Part shown: positions 18,248-26,727 of the stretch, in pieces | Numbering within the stretch: position 1 is the stretch's first letter | Layout: each line of letters starts with the position of its first letter | Assembly: GCF_047730065.1 (NCBI RefSeq) | Contig: NZ_CP159829.1 | Location: forward strand, 1,178,001 to 1,242,000 | Origin: Njordibacter sp028825405 | GTDB taxonomy: Bacteria > Pseudomonadota > Gammaproteobacteria > Pseudomonadales > Balneatricaceae | Length of the DNA: 64,000 nt | Direction: 5' to 3' | Translations under genes and position numbers: made by a program | The notes under the pieces: model-generated | Told to the model about the DNA's origin: nothing | Database searches by the model: none | The model's input: the letters and a program-made list of their open reading frames with translations, nothing else

Positions 18248-18727
18248 ATGCAACTTGAATACACTTATATGCAATCTGCCGTGGGCCAGTTATTGCTTGC
18301 TGGAGAGGGAAAGGTATTGCACTACCTAGGCTTTCCAATGGGAAAAATGCCTCTCTCACCAGCTTCTGATTGGATCTTTAATCGACTAGCATTTAAGCCC
18401 ATTCGCAGACAGATAGAGGCTTATTTTGCAGGAGAGTGCAAACAGTTTGATATAGCCATAGCACCCTTTGGTACTGAGTTTCAAATGCAAGTCTTAAGTG
18501 CCCTGCAACAGATTCCCTATGGGCAAACCCGAAGTTATAAAGACATAGCAAGAGTCATAGATCGCCCCAAAGCTGTGCGAGCAGTGGGAGCTGCTAATGG
18601 ACGCAACCCCATGCCATTGATTATTCCATGCCATCGGGTCATAGGGGCCAACGGCAGTCTCACAGGCTTTGCTGGCGGCGAAGATACTAAGGCTTTTCTA
18701 TTACGCTTGGAAGGCGCCATCAAATAA
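18248..18727 (+). CDS. ogt: Methylated-DNA-protein-cysteine methyltransferase
   Basis: Suicide DNA repair protein that removes O6-alkyl groups from guanine. The active-site motif IPCHRVIGANG gives the acceptor Cys128, with YGQTRSYKDIA and RAVGAANGRNPMP as the DNA-binding region. It has 159 residues from ATG 18248, which has AGGTG about 8 bases upstream; an in-frame GTG at 18239 is the alternative. It has the size of Ogt and lacks an Ada-type regulatory half. Confidence 0.95.
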   Translation: MQLEYTYMQSAVGQLLLAGEGKVLHYLGFPMGKMPLSPASDWIFNRLAFKPIRRQIEAYFAGECKQFDIAIAPFGTEFQMQVLSALQQIPYGQTRSYKDIARVIDRPKAVRAVGAANGRNPMPLIIPCHRVIGANGSLTGFAGGEDTKAFLLRLEGAIK

Positions 18728-18750
18728 CGTAAAGAAGTGCGCTGCCTATT

Positions 18751-18791
18751 TCTAGCTTTAACCTGACTCTACCCTTAACCTGTCTCTAGCC
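18751..18791. repeat. 17-bp tandem direct repeat
   Basis: About 2.5 copies of a 17-bp unit of the form TCTAGCTTTAACCTGAC, with copies differing at 2-3 positions, in the spacer between convergent ogt and the EamA gene. No gene is seen in this spacer. Confidence 0.6.
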
Positions 18792-18870
18792 TTATCGCAT
18801 TTCTTGCCTTTAGCTAGGCCCTAAATACTTGCTGCGTGATGACTAGTATTAGTGGCATATTGATCTCATA

Positions 18871-19773
18871 TTAGTGAGTTTGATTATTAATCGATGGTTC
18901 CGTGATTCTGTGGTGTTGGTAGTATGTATATACCCCACCCAAAGTAATGGAGCTGCCGACTAGCTGCCAAAAAGTTAGAGACTCCCCCAAGATAAGATAA
19001 CCAAAGGTAAGGGTGAAAATGGGTTGAAGTAGCACAAAGCCAGCGACACGACTCATGCCATGGCGATGAATGAGTCCATACCACAAGCTATATGACAAGA
19101 TGGACGAACACAACACCACATACACTAAGCATAGGATTATGCTGATCGTAAATTGGGGCAGTATGGGTGTGGAGTCGGCTTGCAATAGGTAAGCGACAAA
19201 GCACAAAGGTGCGGTAATAATAGCAATCCAGAACTGAATAGAAAGAACGGATAATTGTTTAAGTTTACGAATTTGAATGTTACCAACAGCCCACATAAAG
19301 GTGCTTAATATCACAAGAAACACGCCCCATTGAAGATCGTTTTGGCCTAACAATAAGGTGGGTAATATGGCGCCTATGGTGGCTATAACGATGGCACACG
19401 TTTGCACAGATGTAATGCGTTCGTGAAGAAATAAGTAACTTAATAGAGTTGAAAAAGGAGCCCCTAACAGAAAACAAACGCTTGCGATGACTCCAGGAAC
19501 GATAGAAATACCCACCGCTAATACATAAAAGTGACCAAGGCCCATAACTAGAGCAATGGGTAGCAACAGTTTTAACTGGGCAGTGGAAATTTTGACAAAG
19601 GGCACTAGCACAATGGTGAGTAATAAAAAACGCGCCGCGGTGAACAAAAGAGGATCCATGTCATTGAGCGCAACTTTCATGACTACAATATTAAAACCCC
19701 ATATTGCAGCAACCAGACTGGCGCCTAAAGCAGGTTTTGCTAACCAATTGATTTGTTTCATGCCCGTGTCCAT
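18871..19773 (-). CDS. EamA/DMT-superfamily transporter
   Basis: 300-residue inner-membrane protein with about ten helices arranged as two EamA repeats. Typical features are ALGASLVAAIWGFNIVVMK at the start, a middle loop after VGNIQIRKLKQL, and FVLLQPIFTLTFGYLILGE near the end. Family members export amino acids and other metabolites; the substrate is unknown. Start may be 19773 or the in-frame ATG at 19761. The upstream side faces the terminator of the FAD oxidoreductase gene. Confidence 0.85.
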   Translation of the reverse strand: MDTGMKQINWLAKPALGASLVAAIWGFNIVVMKVALNDMDPLLFTAARFLLLTIVLVPFVKISTAQLKLLLPIALVMGLGHFYVLAVGISIVPGVIASVCFLLGAPFSTLLSYLFLHERITSVQTCAIVIATIGAILPTLLLGQNDLQWGVFLVILSTFMWAVGNIQIRKLKQLSVLSIQFWIAIITAPLCFVAYLLQADSTPILPQFTISIILCLVYVVLCSSILSYSLWYGLIHRHGMSRVAGFVLLQPIFTLTFGYLILGESLTFWQLVGSSITLGGVYTYYQHHRITEPSINNQTH

Positions 19774-19866
19774 GGGGAAAATTTAGGCTTTATTATGCCT
19801 GATTACCATGCTATAGAGATACTTTTGGAATTTCTCTCAGGGGCATCTGCTTGCTTTAGAGAAATA

Positions 19867-19894
19867 AAAAAGCCTCACTGGAGTGAGGCTTTTT
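19867..19894 (-). terminator. Strong bidirectional intrinsic terminator
   Basis: A perfect 13-bp stem (AAAAAGCCTCACT / AGTGAGGCTTTTT) with a GG loop-centre and A/T runs on both sides lies just past the end of the FAD oxidoreductase gene on the - strand. Confidence 0.85.
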
Positions 19895-19934
19895 CGAACA
19901 ACTTAAAGGCTTTGAGCCTAAAGCTTTTCAGTTG

Positions 19935-21275
19935 TTATGACCAGGGGAATGGACTGCTTGAAATAGGGTGTAATTTACCTTGCTCGTATCGGGTCAAGCG
20001 GAATGGCTCAAGTAATCGGTGACTTTGGCCAGTGGCAATTTCATTAGCCACTAATTTACCCACTCCAAGCATTTTATAACCATGATTCGAATCAGCTATA
20101 AAGTACGCATTGGAATGGAAAACATCAAATATTGGGAAAGAGTCAGGCGTGAAGCAACCGATACCGCCACTAGGCTCGTCCTTAAACTTGGGCATGGTTC
20201 CTTCAAAACGCTTTTGACAATGGGCCAAAGCAGAAACCCACATGCGAGCAAATTCTGGGCCAACCACAAACTCAGGAGAATCTGGGCCGTAGGGATCAAC
20301 TGCGACTTCGTCTGGGTTGGTCTTCACTGGGAAGGGCGCAGCACCTCCTTGAACCCCACCAAAGTGGAAGTCTGGCTTATAGTAGATGCCCCACATTTCG
20401 TCAGTAACCAAGCTACCATCTTCGCTCGAATACAAAGGAGCATTAGAGTCTACATGGATCACGGGTGGCATGTTACCGTTGTTGTCCACTTGCAACTTAG
20501 GGTCTACACCTAAAGTGCCTTCTTGAAGAGACCAGTAAATCCACATAGGGATATCGGTATGAATGACGTCATCAGCTCCTTTCACACTGACTGTTTTTGG
20601 AAGTTCTAACATTTCCCACAAGCTCTTAGCCCAAGGGCCCGCACCAATGACTACATATTCGCAAGCCACTTTGCCTTGGTCAGTTTCAACGTGAGTCACA
20701 CAGCCTTCGTTGCGAGTGAAACCAGTCACCGTGACGCCACTGATAATGCGAATATTTTCGCTCTCAACTTTGGACGCCAAACCATACATTGCTTTAGTGT
20801 TATTGGCATAACCGCCTTTGTCTTCGTGTAATACAGAAGTAATGCCCTGTGCACGCCAGTCGTGAAAGATTCCTTTCATGTATTTAGTACAGTCAGCTTC
20901 GCCTTCAATAAAAGTAGAAGGGTAATCGATGGCTTTTTGCTGTTCGTAAATTGTCGCTACATCGGCATGCATAGATTCTGGACTAATTTGCATGTAACCC
21001 ACGGGATGATAAGAATAAGTTTCCATATCAGATTCCCAAACTTCTACTGAATGGGCCATCAATTCTCGCATTGCAGGTTGGAAATAATTATTTCGTACCA
21101 CTCCACAAGCGATGCCTGTCGCTCCAGCAGCAATACCGTTTTTATCAAGAATGATAATATCACGACCATCACCTTTACCGTTTGCCTTGAGTTCTAAAGC
21201 GAGGTGGTAAGCTGTACTTAAACCATGGATACCTGCACCTACAATGACGTAGGGAGAAGAAGAAGGAAAGGCCAT
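19935..21275 (-). CDS. FAD-dependent amine/amino-acid oxidoreductase (DAO family)
   Basis: 446-residue flavoprotein with the dinucleotide motif VIVGAGIHGLSTAYHLA (about residues 9-25) and a DAO fold resembling sarcosine or dimethylglycine oxidase subunits (AAGATGIACGVVRNNYFQPAM, GYKMLGVGKL near the end). Such enzymes oxidise N-methylated glycines, D-amino acids or related secondary amines. It diverges from a GlxA-type regulator, and an aminotransferase follows on the other side. No aminomethyltransferase subunit is present. The substrate is not determinable from sequence. Confidence 0.8.
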   Translation of the reverse strand: MAFPSSSPYVIVGAGIHGLSTAYHLALELKANGKGDGRDIIILDKNGIAAGATGIACGVVRNNYFQPAMRELMAHSVEVWESDMETYSYHPVGYMQISPESMHADVATIYEQQKAIDYPSTFIEGEADCTKYMKGIFHDWRAQGITSVLHEDKGGYANNTKAMYGLASKVESENIRIISGVTVTGFTRNEGCVTHVETDQGKVACEYVVIGAGPWAKSLWEMLELPKTVSVKGADDVIHTDIPMWIYWSLQEGTLGVDPKLQVDNNGNMPPVIHVDSNAPLYSSEDGSLVTDEMWGIYYKPDFHFGGVQGGAAPFPVKTNPDEVAVDPYGPDSPEFVVGPEFARMWVSALAHCQKRFEGTMPKFKDEPSGGIGCFTPDSFPIFDVFHSNAYFIADSNHGYKMLGVGKLVANEIATGQSHRLLEPFRLTRYEQGKLHPISSSPFPWS

Positions 21276-21382
21276 AAGAATTCCTATTTAGTTATGTTTA
21301 TTAATCTCTTAACAAACATAATGCGCTTTCAGATCTAAATAAAAACCACTTAAGACGACTTTTAATGAGACAAAACCGACAA

Positions 21383-21422
21383 TAAAGGCTATTCTAACTA
21401 AAAGTTTAGTGATAAGCCTTTA
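21383..21422. promoter_or_regulatory. Nested palindrome upstream of the GlxA-type regulator
   Basis: TAAAGGCT (21383-21390) pairs with AGCCTTTA (21415-21422). Between them lies a second palindrome, ACTAAAAGTTTAGT (21397-21410). It ends 18 bp before the regulator's ATG and is followed by GTTTTC, so it could be an operator or a leader hairpin. Confidence 0.5.
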
Positions 21423-21440
21423 GTTTTCATCGGATCTGCT

Positions 21441-22388
21441 ATGCAACGATTTGGATTTTTGTTAATACCTGGTTTTTCGATGCTGTCATTAGCCGCGGCA
21501 GTTGAACCTTTGCGCATGGCGAATGCACAGGCGGAGGAAGAGCTTTATCAATGGGACTTTTTAAGTTGGGACAACACATCGGTCAATGCTAGTAATAATA
21601 TGGTTACTGCACCGACCATCGATGTGGATCAAGTTAAGATGCTTGATGTTTTATTAGTGGTTGCTGGCATAAATGTAGCCACTTACGGTGATGATGTTTT
21701 TTTTGCCTGGTTACGACAAGCCTCCCGTCAAGTTGATTTGCTGGGCTCTACATCGACAGGCGCTTTGTTGTTAGCCAAAGCAAAGCTTCTGCGCCATAAA
21801 ACGTGCACCATTCACTGGGAATATGTGGACAGCTTTCGAGAGCAGTTTCCTGATGTGTGGATGAGTGGTGAATTGTATGAATTTGATGGCAGCCTATTTA
21901 CCTGTTCTGGCGGTTCTGCTGGTTTGGATATGATGTTGCAAATTATTGCAGACCAACATGGTTATGAACTTGCACTATTAGTTGCAGAGCAATATATGCA
22001 CCCGCACATAAGACCCCCTCACCAAGATCAGCGGATGCGATTGCAATCGCGTTTAAACATCAATAACCCGCGCCTGATTAAAGCCCTTGATATCATGCGT
22101 CAAAACCTGGAAGCACCCCTGACCTGTCAAGAATTGGCAGACGCTTCTAATATGTCTGCGCGACAGATGGAGCGGTTATTTAAACAGTACTTGCATCAAA
22201 GCCCTGGTCAGTATTATTTGCATTTGAGGTTAGAAAAAACCCAGCAACTATTACGCCAGTCTAGCTTGTCGGTATTGCAGGTTGCCACTGCATGTGGCTT
22301 TAGCTCTACGTCCTACTTAGCGCGGTGCTATCAAAAAAAGTATGCCTGTTCTCCCCGCCAGGAAAGAGCGCGCAATAGTAATCGTTAA
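21441..22388 (+). CDS. GlxA-family transcriptional regulator (DJ-1/PfpI + AraC)
   Basis: 315-residue activator-type protein with an N-terminal DJ-1/PfpI-like domain (about 1-180; FLLIPGFSMLSLAAAVEPLRMAN is a clear family start) and a C-terminal AraC/XylS DNA-binding domain with two helix-turn-helices (about 215-312; LTCQELADASNMSARQMERLF and VLQVATACGFSSTSYLARCY). Relatives include GbdR, CdhR and ArgR, which activate catabolism of betaine, carnitine and arginine. Divergence from the FAD oxidoreductase suggests it activates that gene (inference). Confidence 0.9.
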   Translation: MQRFGFLLIPGFSMLSLAAAVEPLRMANAQAEEELYQWDFLSWDNTSVNASNNMVTAPTIDVDQVKMLDVLLVVAGINVATYGDDVFFAWLRQASRQVDLLGSTSTGALLLAKAKLLRHKTCTIHWEYVDSFREQFPDVWMSGELYEFDGSLFTCSGGSAGLDMMLQIIADQHGYELALLVAEQYMHPHIRPPHQDQRMRLQSRLNINNPRLIKALDIMRQNLEAPLTCQELADASNMSARQMERLFKQYLHQSPGQYYLHLRLEKTQQLLRQSSLSVLQVATACGFSSTSYLARCYQKKYACSPRQERARNSNR

Positions 22389-22522
22389 AACCTGTTTTGT
22401 GCTGTGTTATGGGTTATTTCTAACTAGTTTTAAGGCTATGAAAGCCGTATAATCACGATCGTCAAATCCGCCTAATTTTTGATTTTAACTGTTTATTTTA
22501 TTTCATAGGAGTTCCATTGCTC

Positions 22523-23716
22523 ATGTTTGAGTCGCTGCGCGCTGTGCCTGCTGATCCGATCCTTAATTTGTCGATCCTTTACCGGCAAGATACAAACCCT
22601 AACAAAGTTGATTTAGGGGTTGGTGTGTACAAAGATGAGGCGGGTCATACGGCTATCATGGAAGCGGTATCGCGAGCGCAAGAGCTTATTCTAGTGGAAG
22701 AAGATACCAAAGCCTACGTGGGTATGGCGGGCTCAAAACGGTATTGTGATTTATTAGCCCAAACAACCCTAGGTGCTGATCACACAGTGTTAACCAACAA
22801 TCGTTTTGCGGTAGCGCAAACGCCTGGTGGCAGTGGGGCTTTGCGTGTATTGGCCGAGTTCATCAACGTTGCTAAACCTGGCGCTACGGTTTGGGCAGGT
22901 AACCCTACGTGGGCTAACCATAGTCCAATTATGCAAAGCGCAGGACTTGAAATTAAACAATACCCTTATTACGACAAGGATACAAAAGCGGTCGATTTTG
23001 ATGGTATGTTAGCTACGTTAAAAGCAGAAACAAAAGCTGGCGATGTGGTTTTGCTGCATGCTTGTTGTCACAACCCTTCAGGCGCTGACTTAAGCTTAGA
23101 ACAATGGCAGGCTACAGCAGACGTAATCAAGGCAAAAGGTCTATTGCCATATGTGGATATTGCTTACCAAGGTCTGGGTGAAGGTATGGATGAAGACGCA
23201 GCAGGGCTGCGTTTAATGGCTAAAACTGTGCCAGAGATGGTCATTGCTAGTTCTTGTTCTAAGAATTTTGGGTTGTACAGGGAACGAACAGGAACGGCCA
23301 TCATTATCTCCGCTACTGAAGCGCAGGCCCATCTAGCCCAGAGCCAAATGAACGGTCTTATTCGTGCCAACTATTCAATGCCACCCTCCCACGGTGCGCT
23401 AGTGGTGGAAACAATTTTAGCTGATCCAAAACTCAAGCAAATGTGGCGTGATGAGTTAAAGACCATGCGAAAAAGGATTAAACACCTACGCAGTCAGTTA
23501 GTTGATGCCATCAAAGCAGAGGGAGTGGAACAAGACTTTAGCTTTATCGAACGTCAACACGGTATGTTTTCCTTTTTGGGTATTAATGCAGCCCAAGTTG
23601 ATCAACTAGTTAACGAGCACAGCGTGTATTTAGTAGGGTCAAGCCGAATTAACCTTGCGGGTCTTAACCAACGTAATATTGCCTACGTGGCCAAAGCGAT
23701 TGCAGCAGTTCTGTAG
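22523..23716 (+). CDS. Aspartate/aromatic aminotransferase (class I)
   Basis: 397-residue PLP aminotransferase of the AspC/TyrB type (family Ia of enteric bacteria). The N-terminus MFESLRAVPADPILNLS matches AspC-like starts, so ATG 22523 (AGGAG 11 bases upstream) is chosen over TTG 22517. The PLP lysine is K247 in ASSCSKNFGLYRERTG, with CCHNPSGADLS and PYVDIAYQGLG nearby. It normally makes aspartate or aromatic amino acids with 2-oxoglutarate. Whether it serves the neighbouring oxidoreductase module is unknown. Confidence 0.9.
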   Translation: MFESLRAVPADPILNLSILYRQDTNPNKVDLGVGVYKDEAGHTAIMEAVSRAQELILVEEDTKAYVGMAGSKRYCDLLAQTTLGADHTVLTNNRFAVAQTPGGSGALRVLAEFINVAKPGATVWAGNPTWANHSPIMQSAGLEIKQYPYYDKDTKAVDFDGMLATLKAETKAGDVVLLHACCHNPSGADLSLEQWQATADVIKAKGLLPYVDIAYQGLGEGMDEDAAGLRLMAKTVPEMVIASSCSKNFGLYRERTGTAIIISATEAQAHLAQSQMNGLIRANYSMPPSHGALVVETILADPKLKQMWRDELKTMRKRIKHLRSQLVDAIKAEGVEQDFSFIERQHGMFSFLGINAAQVDQLVNEHSVYLVGSSRINLAGLNQRNIAYVAKAIAAVL

Positions 23717-23805
23717 TATTACAATTTAGCCTGTCTCGTTTGGCGAACCTGCAATAACCTTTGTTACTGGTACTGGTATTGATTTTGGATTCATAGCAAT
23801 CTGGA

Positions 23806-23856
23806 AAGTCGCATAAGGAAAGTTCTATAAAGGAAGTTCCATAAAGGAAGTCGCAT
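23806..23856. repeat. 14-bp tandem direct repeat
   Basis: About 3.6 copies of a 14-bp unit of the type AAGTTCCATAAAGG, the first and last copies carrying AAGTCGCAT. It lies in the spacer before the alpha/beta hydrolase and brings several AAGGAAG Shine-Dalgarno-like stretches, but these are too far from a start codon to serve it. Confidence 0.7.
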
Positions 23857-23910
23857 CCATATGGGGCAGGTTGTCATTTGGACCACGGTAACCATGGAAT
23901 ATTTCCAGTT

Positions 23911-24759
23911 ATGAGCCAATCTTATGAAACATTTGGTAAACCGCAAAGTAAAGGCGTTTTATTTGCTCACGCTAACGGTTTTCCACCCAATACCTACACT
24001 GAATTATTGACTCATTTGGGTCAAGAGCACCGAATTTTAGCGCCTCATTTACGGCCATTGTGGCAAGACCTGAAAGAATTCCAAAGCCATGCGAGCAATC
24101 GTGCGGTGTGGCCAATGATGGCGCATGATCTTAATGACTTTATAGAACAGCATCACCTGTCACCAGTGGTCTGCGTAGGCCATTCTATGGGGGCCAACGT
24201 GAGTATCTTGGCGGCCCAACTCAAACCTCATTTATACCGCCAGTTAATTCTGATAGAACCTGTTTTTTTACGTCAAACGATTGCGCACCTTATTCGGTTT
24301 AGTCCTCAGGTGTTAATTAATAAAGCTCCCATTGTTGCAAAAGCTTTAGGACGCCCTGATCGTTGGGATAATACTCAACAAGCGTTTGATTTTCACCGTT
24401 CCAAACGTGTATTTGCTAGACTGAGCGATAATGTTTTGTGGCACTATATCAAGGCTGCTGTCATACCCGATGGAGATTCAGTCGTGCTCTTGTACAGTAA
24501 ATACTGGGAAGCTTTAATGTATGGCAGTGTGCCCAATATTTGGCCTTACTTAAAGCGCAGTCAAGTGCCCATATCTGTATTACGAGGAGAGTTTTCGGAT
24601 ACAGTAGATAAGCTTGCGTGGCAACGTTGGCTGGGGCTAAGTCCTGTTGCTGGAATGCCTGAGCACAAACGTGCTGTTAACTTTTTAGATGCTGGGCATC
24701 TATTACCCCTAGAGCAAGCTAAACAAGTCGCAAATCATATTAAGCAGTGTATGCTTTAA
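23911..24759 (+). CDS. Alpha/beta-fold hydrolase
   Basis: Single-domain serine hydrolase with the oxyanion segment HANGFPPNTY, the nucleophile elbow GHSMGANVS and a C-terminal catalytic-His segment DAGHLLPLE. The frame is open from TTG 23878, but ATG 23911 (MSQSYETFGKPQSKG, 282 residues) begins closer to the usual family start. No neighbour indicates the substrate. It lacks motifs that would make it a kynurenine formamidase. Confidence 0.82.
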   Translation: MSQSYETFGKPQSKGVLFAHANGFPPNTYTELLTHLGQEHRILAPHLRPLWQDLKEFQSHASNRAVWPMMAHDLNDFIEQHHLSPVVCVGHSMGANVSILAAQLKPHLYRQLILIEPVFLRQTIAHLIRFSPQVLINKAPIVAKALGRPDRWDNTQQAFDFHRSKRVFARLSDNVLWHYIKAAVIPDGDSVVLLYSKYWEALMYGSVPNIWPYLKRSQVPISVLRGEFSDTVDKLAWQRWLGLSPVAGMPEHKRAVNFLDAGHLLPLEQAKQVANHIKQCML

Positions 24760-24792
24760 TGATCAAATTGAACCTAATCTAAAGGATTCTGC

Positions 24793-25689
24793 ATGGCAGG
24801 AGTAAGTTTACTGGCACTATTGGATGACATTGCCACTTTGTTAGACGACGTTGCGGTGCTTTCTAAGGTAGCTGCTAAAAATACTGCAGGCCTGCTTGCA
24901 GATGACTTAGCAGTTAATGCGGAACAGGTTTCTGGGGTGAGGCCAGAACGTGAATTACCCGTCGTGTGGGCAGTAACTAAAGGATCATTCTTGAATAAGC
25001 TGATACTGGTGCCTGCGGCCTTACTAATGAGTTTGTATGCACCTTGGTTAATGACACCCGTGTTAATGCTTGGAGGTACTTATTTGTGTTTTGAAGGGGC
25101 TGAAAAAATACATGGATGGTTCCTTCACAAGCCCACTGCCTCTTCACCGCAATCACGCTTACAGCACCTTAGTTTGTCTAAGGATGATTTATTGCACTTA
25201 GAAAAAGACAAAATTAGAGGTGCGATTCGCACAGATTTTATTCTTTCAGCAGAAATTGTAGTCATTATTTTAGATTCAGTTGCGCACACTAGTTTTACTA
25301 ACCAAGTGGTTGTGGTTGCAAGTTTAGCCATATTTTTTACGCTTGCTGTGTATGGCCTTGTGGCTGCAATTGTTAAGATGGATGATTTAGGCCTTTACTT
25401 AGTAGAAGCAGAAAAAGTGGGAAACAAAGGACCGATTAGTGGCTTTCTAGGCCGCAGTTTAGTTAACGCTGCAGCACCACTGATGCGTACCTTATCTGTG
25501 CTAGGAACGATTGCTATGTTTCTGGTTGGCGGTGGTATTTTGGTTCATGGTTGGCCTTGGTTATATCAGTGGCTTGAACAGTTAAGCAGTCTCTGGTCTA
25601 TACTCGCTGAAATGGGCGTAGGTGTGATAACCGGCAGTGTAGCGCTGGGCTTAATTATGTTGCTAAGAAAATTGCGCGCTCCAAGCTAA
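24793..25689 (+). CDS. DUF808 / YedI-family inner-membrane protein
   Basis: 298-residue membrane protein with the family opening MAGVSLLALLDDIATLLDDVAVLSK. It is followed by helices around LILVPAALLMSLYAPWLM, IFFTLAVYGLVAAIVKM and VITGSVALGLIMLL. The function of the YedI family is not established. It starts 33 bp after the hydrolase on the same strand and overlaps the convergent kinase-like gene by 35 bp. Confidence 0.88.
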   Translation: MAGVSLLALLDDIATLLDDVAVLSKVAAKNTAGLLADDLAVNAEQVSGVRPERELPVVWAVTKGSFLNKLILVPAALLMSLYAPWLMTPVLMLGGTYLCFEGAEKIHGWFLHKPTASSPQSRLQHLSLSKDDLLHLEKDKIRGAIRTDFILSAEIVVIILDSVAHTSFTNQVVVVASLAIFFTLAVYGLVAAIVKMDDLGLYLVEAEKVGNKGPISGFLGRSLVNAAAPLMRTLSVLGTIAMFLVGGGILVHGWPWLYQWLEQLSSLWSILAEMGVGVITGSVALGLIMLLRKLRAPS

Positions 25690-26719
25690 AGAGCGCTTTT
25701 AAAGCTCTGGCTTGTTGTTCAACACCCTCGGTACAAACCACCATTGCAGCGGCAAAGTAGGCCTCTAAAAGCGCGTATATAGCTTCATCTACTGGGCCAT
25801 AATGGTTTATATATGACTGCCTAAAACTCCTATGCCAGTTGATATCTGTGTAGGCTTTCATGTCCAGATGCTGCCAATCAATAGTAAAATCAAGCTGTTT
25901 CTCATTATGACACTCTATGCCGGTAACTTGCACATGCCCCCGACGCATAGCGGGTAATTCTCCCGTACTATAAGATTCATATTTGGCTAAATCAAATAGG
26001 GGGTGACCAGCGCTGATGCCAGCGACAGAGACGGGATCAATTAGCACCAGTTGTGTGGGCCATTGCTTTAGTGAAGAGAACTTTGGTAGTAATATGTTTT
26101 CTAAAAATAAGTCCCCATGGAGTCTGACCTGTGGTTGATTTTTAATGACCTGTAATAGTTTAGTTTGCTCTGTAAGACGCTTAATGTTGTCAGTGAATGC
26201 ATCACAATATTGGCCATTGATGGTCAGTTGGTTGGCTAATATATCTTTTAAATCAGCCAACGTGGCTATGGTTTGAGCTGCTTTTTTTAAGGTATCTAAA
26301 ATGTTATCAGACAGGGTGAAGGTGGCATTAGCGGGTGTGTGTAACTGCCCAAACACGCGTTTGCCTAAATGCGCTTGAAATTGGTTTGCTTGTTGCTGAT
26401 TAAATAATCTTGCTCTTGCCAGTTGGCCTAAGTCCACACATTCTTTTTGATAGGCCATGTCATAACCTGGGGCTGGTTCTTCCCAAGAAGCAATGAGTCG
26501 AGGAAATAAGTCCAGCAAATGTGGCTCTAAATCTTGCAAATATTGGGCCTCAGCTCGAAGATTATCCATCCCCCAAGGGCCTGCGGATTGGTGTCCCTTT
26601 GATTGCTTGCGCACTCGTTGAGAGCCATCTGCCATACGGATAATTTCTGTGCGATCCCAGTAACCATCTCTTAAAAGAGCGTCTACTGCAGCAAGATGTG
26701 GACGTGTGCTTGTAGCCAT
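25655..26719 (-). CDS. Aminoglycoside-phosphotransferase-fold kinase
   Basis: 354-residue protein kinase-like phosphotransferase (APH/choline kinase/fructosamine kinase group). The catalytic loop VRLHGDLFLENILL contains Brenner's HxDxxxxN pattern, and the magnesium-binding segment LVLIDPVSVAG follows. The substrate is unknown; small alcohols or sugars are typical. It starts 8 bp after an ABC exporter gene on the same strand, so the two form an operon and may act on the same compound. The 3' end overlaps the DUF808 gene by 35 bp. Confidence 0.8.
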   Translation of the reverse strand: MATSTRPHLAAVDALLRDGYWDRTEIIRMADGSQRVRKQSKGHQSAGPWGMDNLRAEAQYLQDLEPHLLDLFPRLIASWEEPAPGYDMAYQKECVDLGQLARARLFNQQQANQFQAHLGKRVFGQLHTPANATFTLSDNILDTLKKAAQTIATLADLKDILANQLTINGQYCDAFTDNIKRLTEQTKLLQVIKNQPQVRLHGDLFLENILLPKFSSLKQWPTQLVLIDPVSVAGISAGHPLFDLAKYESYSTGELPAMRRGHVQVTGIECHNEKQLDFTIDWQHLDMKAYTDINWHRSFRQSYINHYGPVDEAIYALLEAYFAAAMVVCTEGVEQQARALKALFSLERAIFLAT

Positions 26720-26727
26720 GGTTGATC

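Noticed and set aside
20082..20513. A 143-codon open frame antisense to the FAD oxidoreductase.
   Set aside because: It lies wholly inside a well-supported gene, has no recognisable domain and has the composition of a reverse-frame shadow.
23911..24759. The alpha/beta hydrolase as the missing kynurenine formamidase.
   Set aside because: It is 10 kb from kynA-kynU, and its HANGFPPN and GHSMG motifs are generic; nothing specific supports the assignment.
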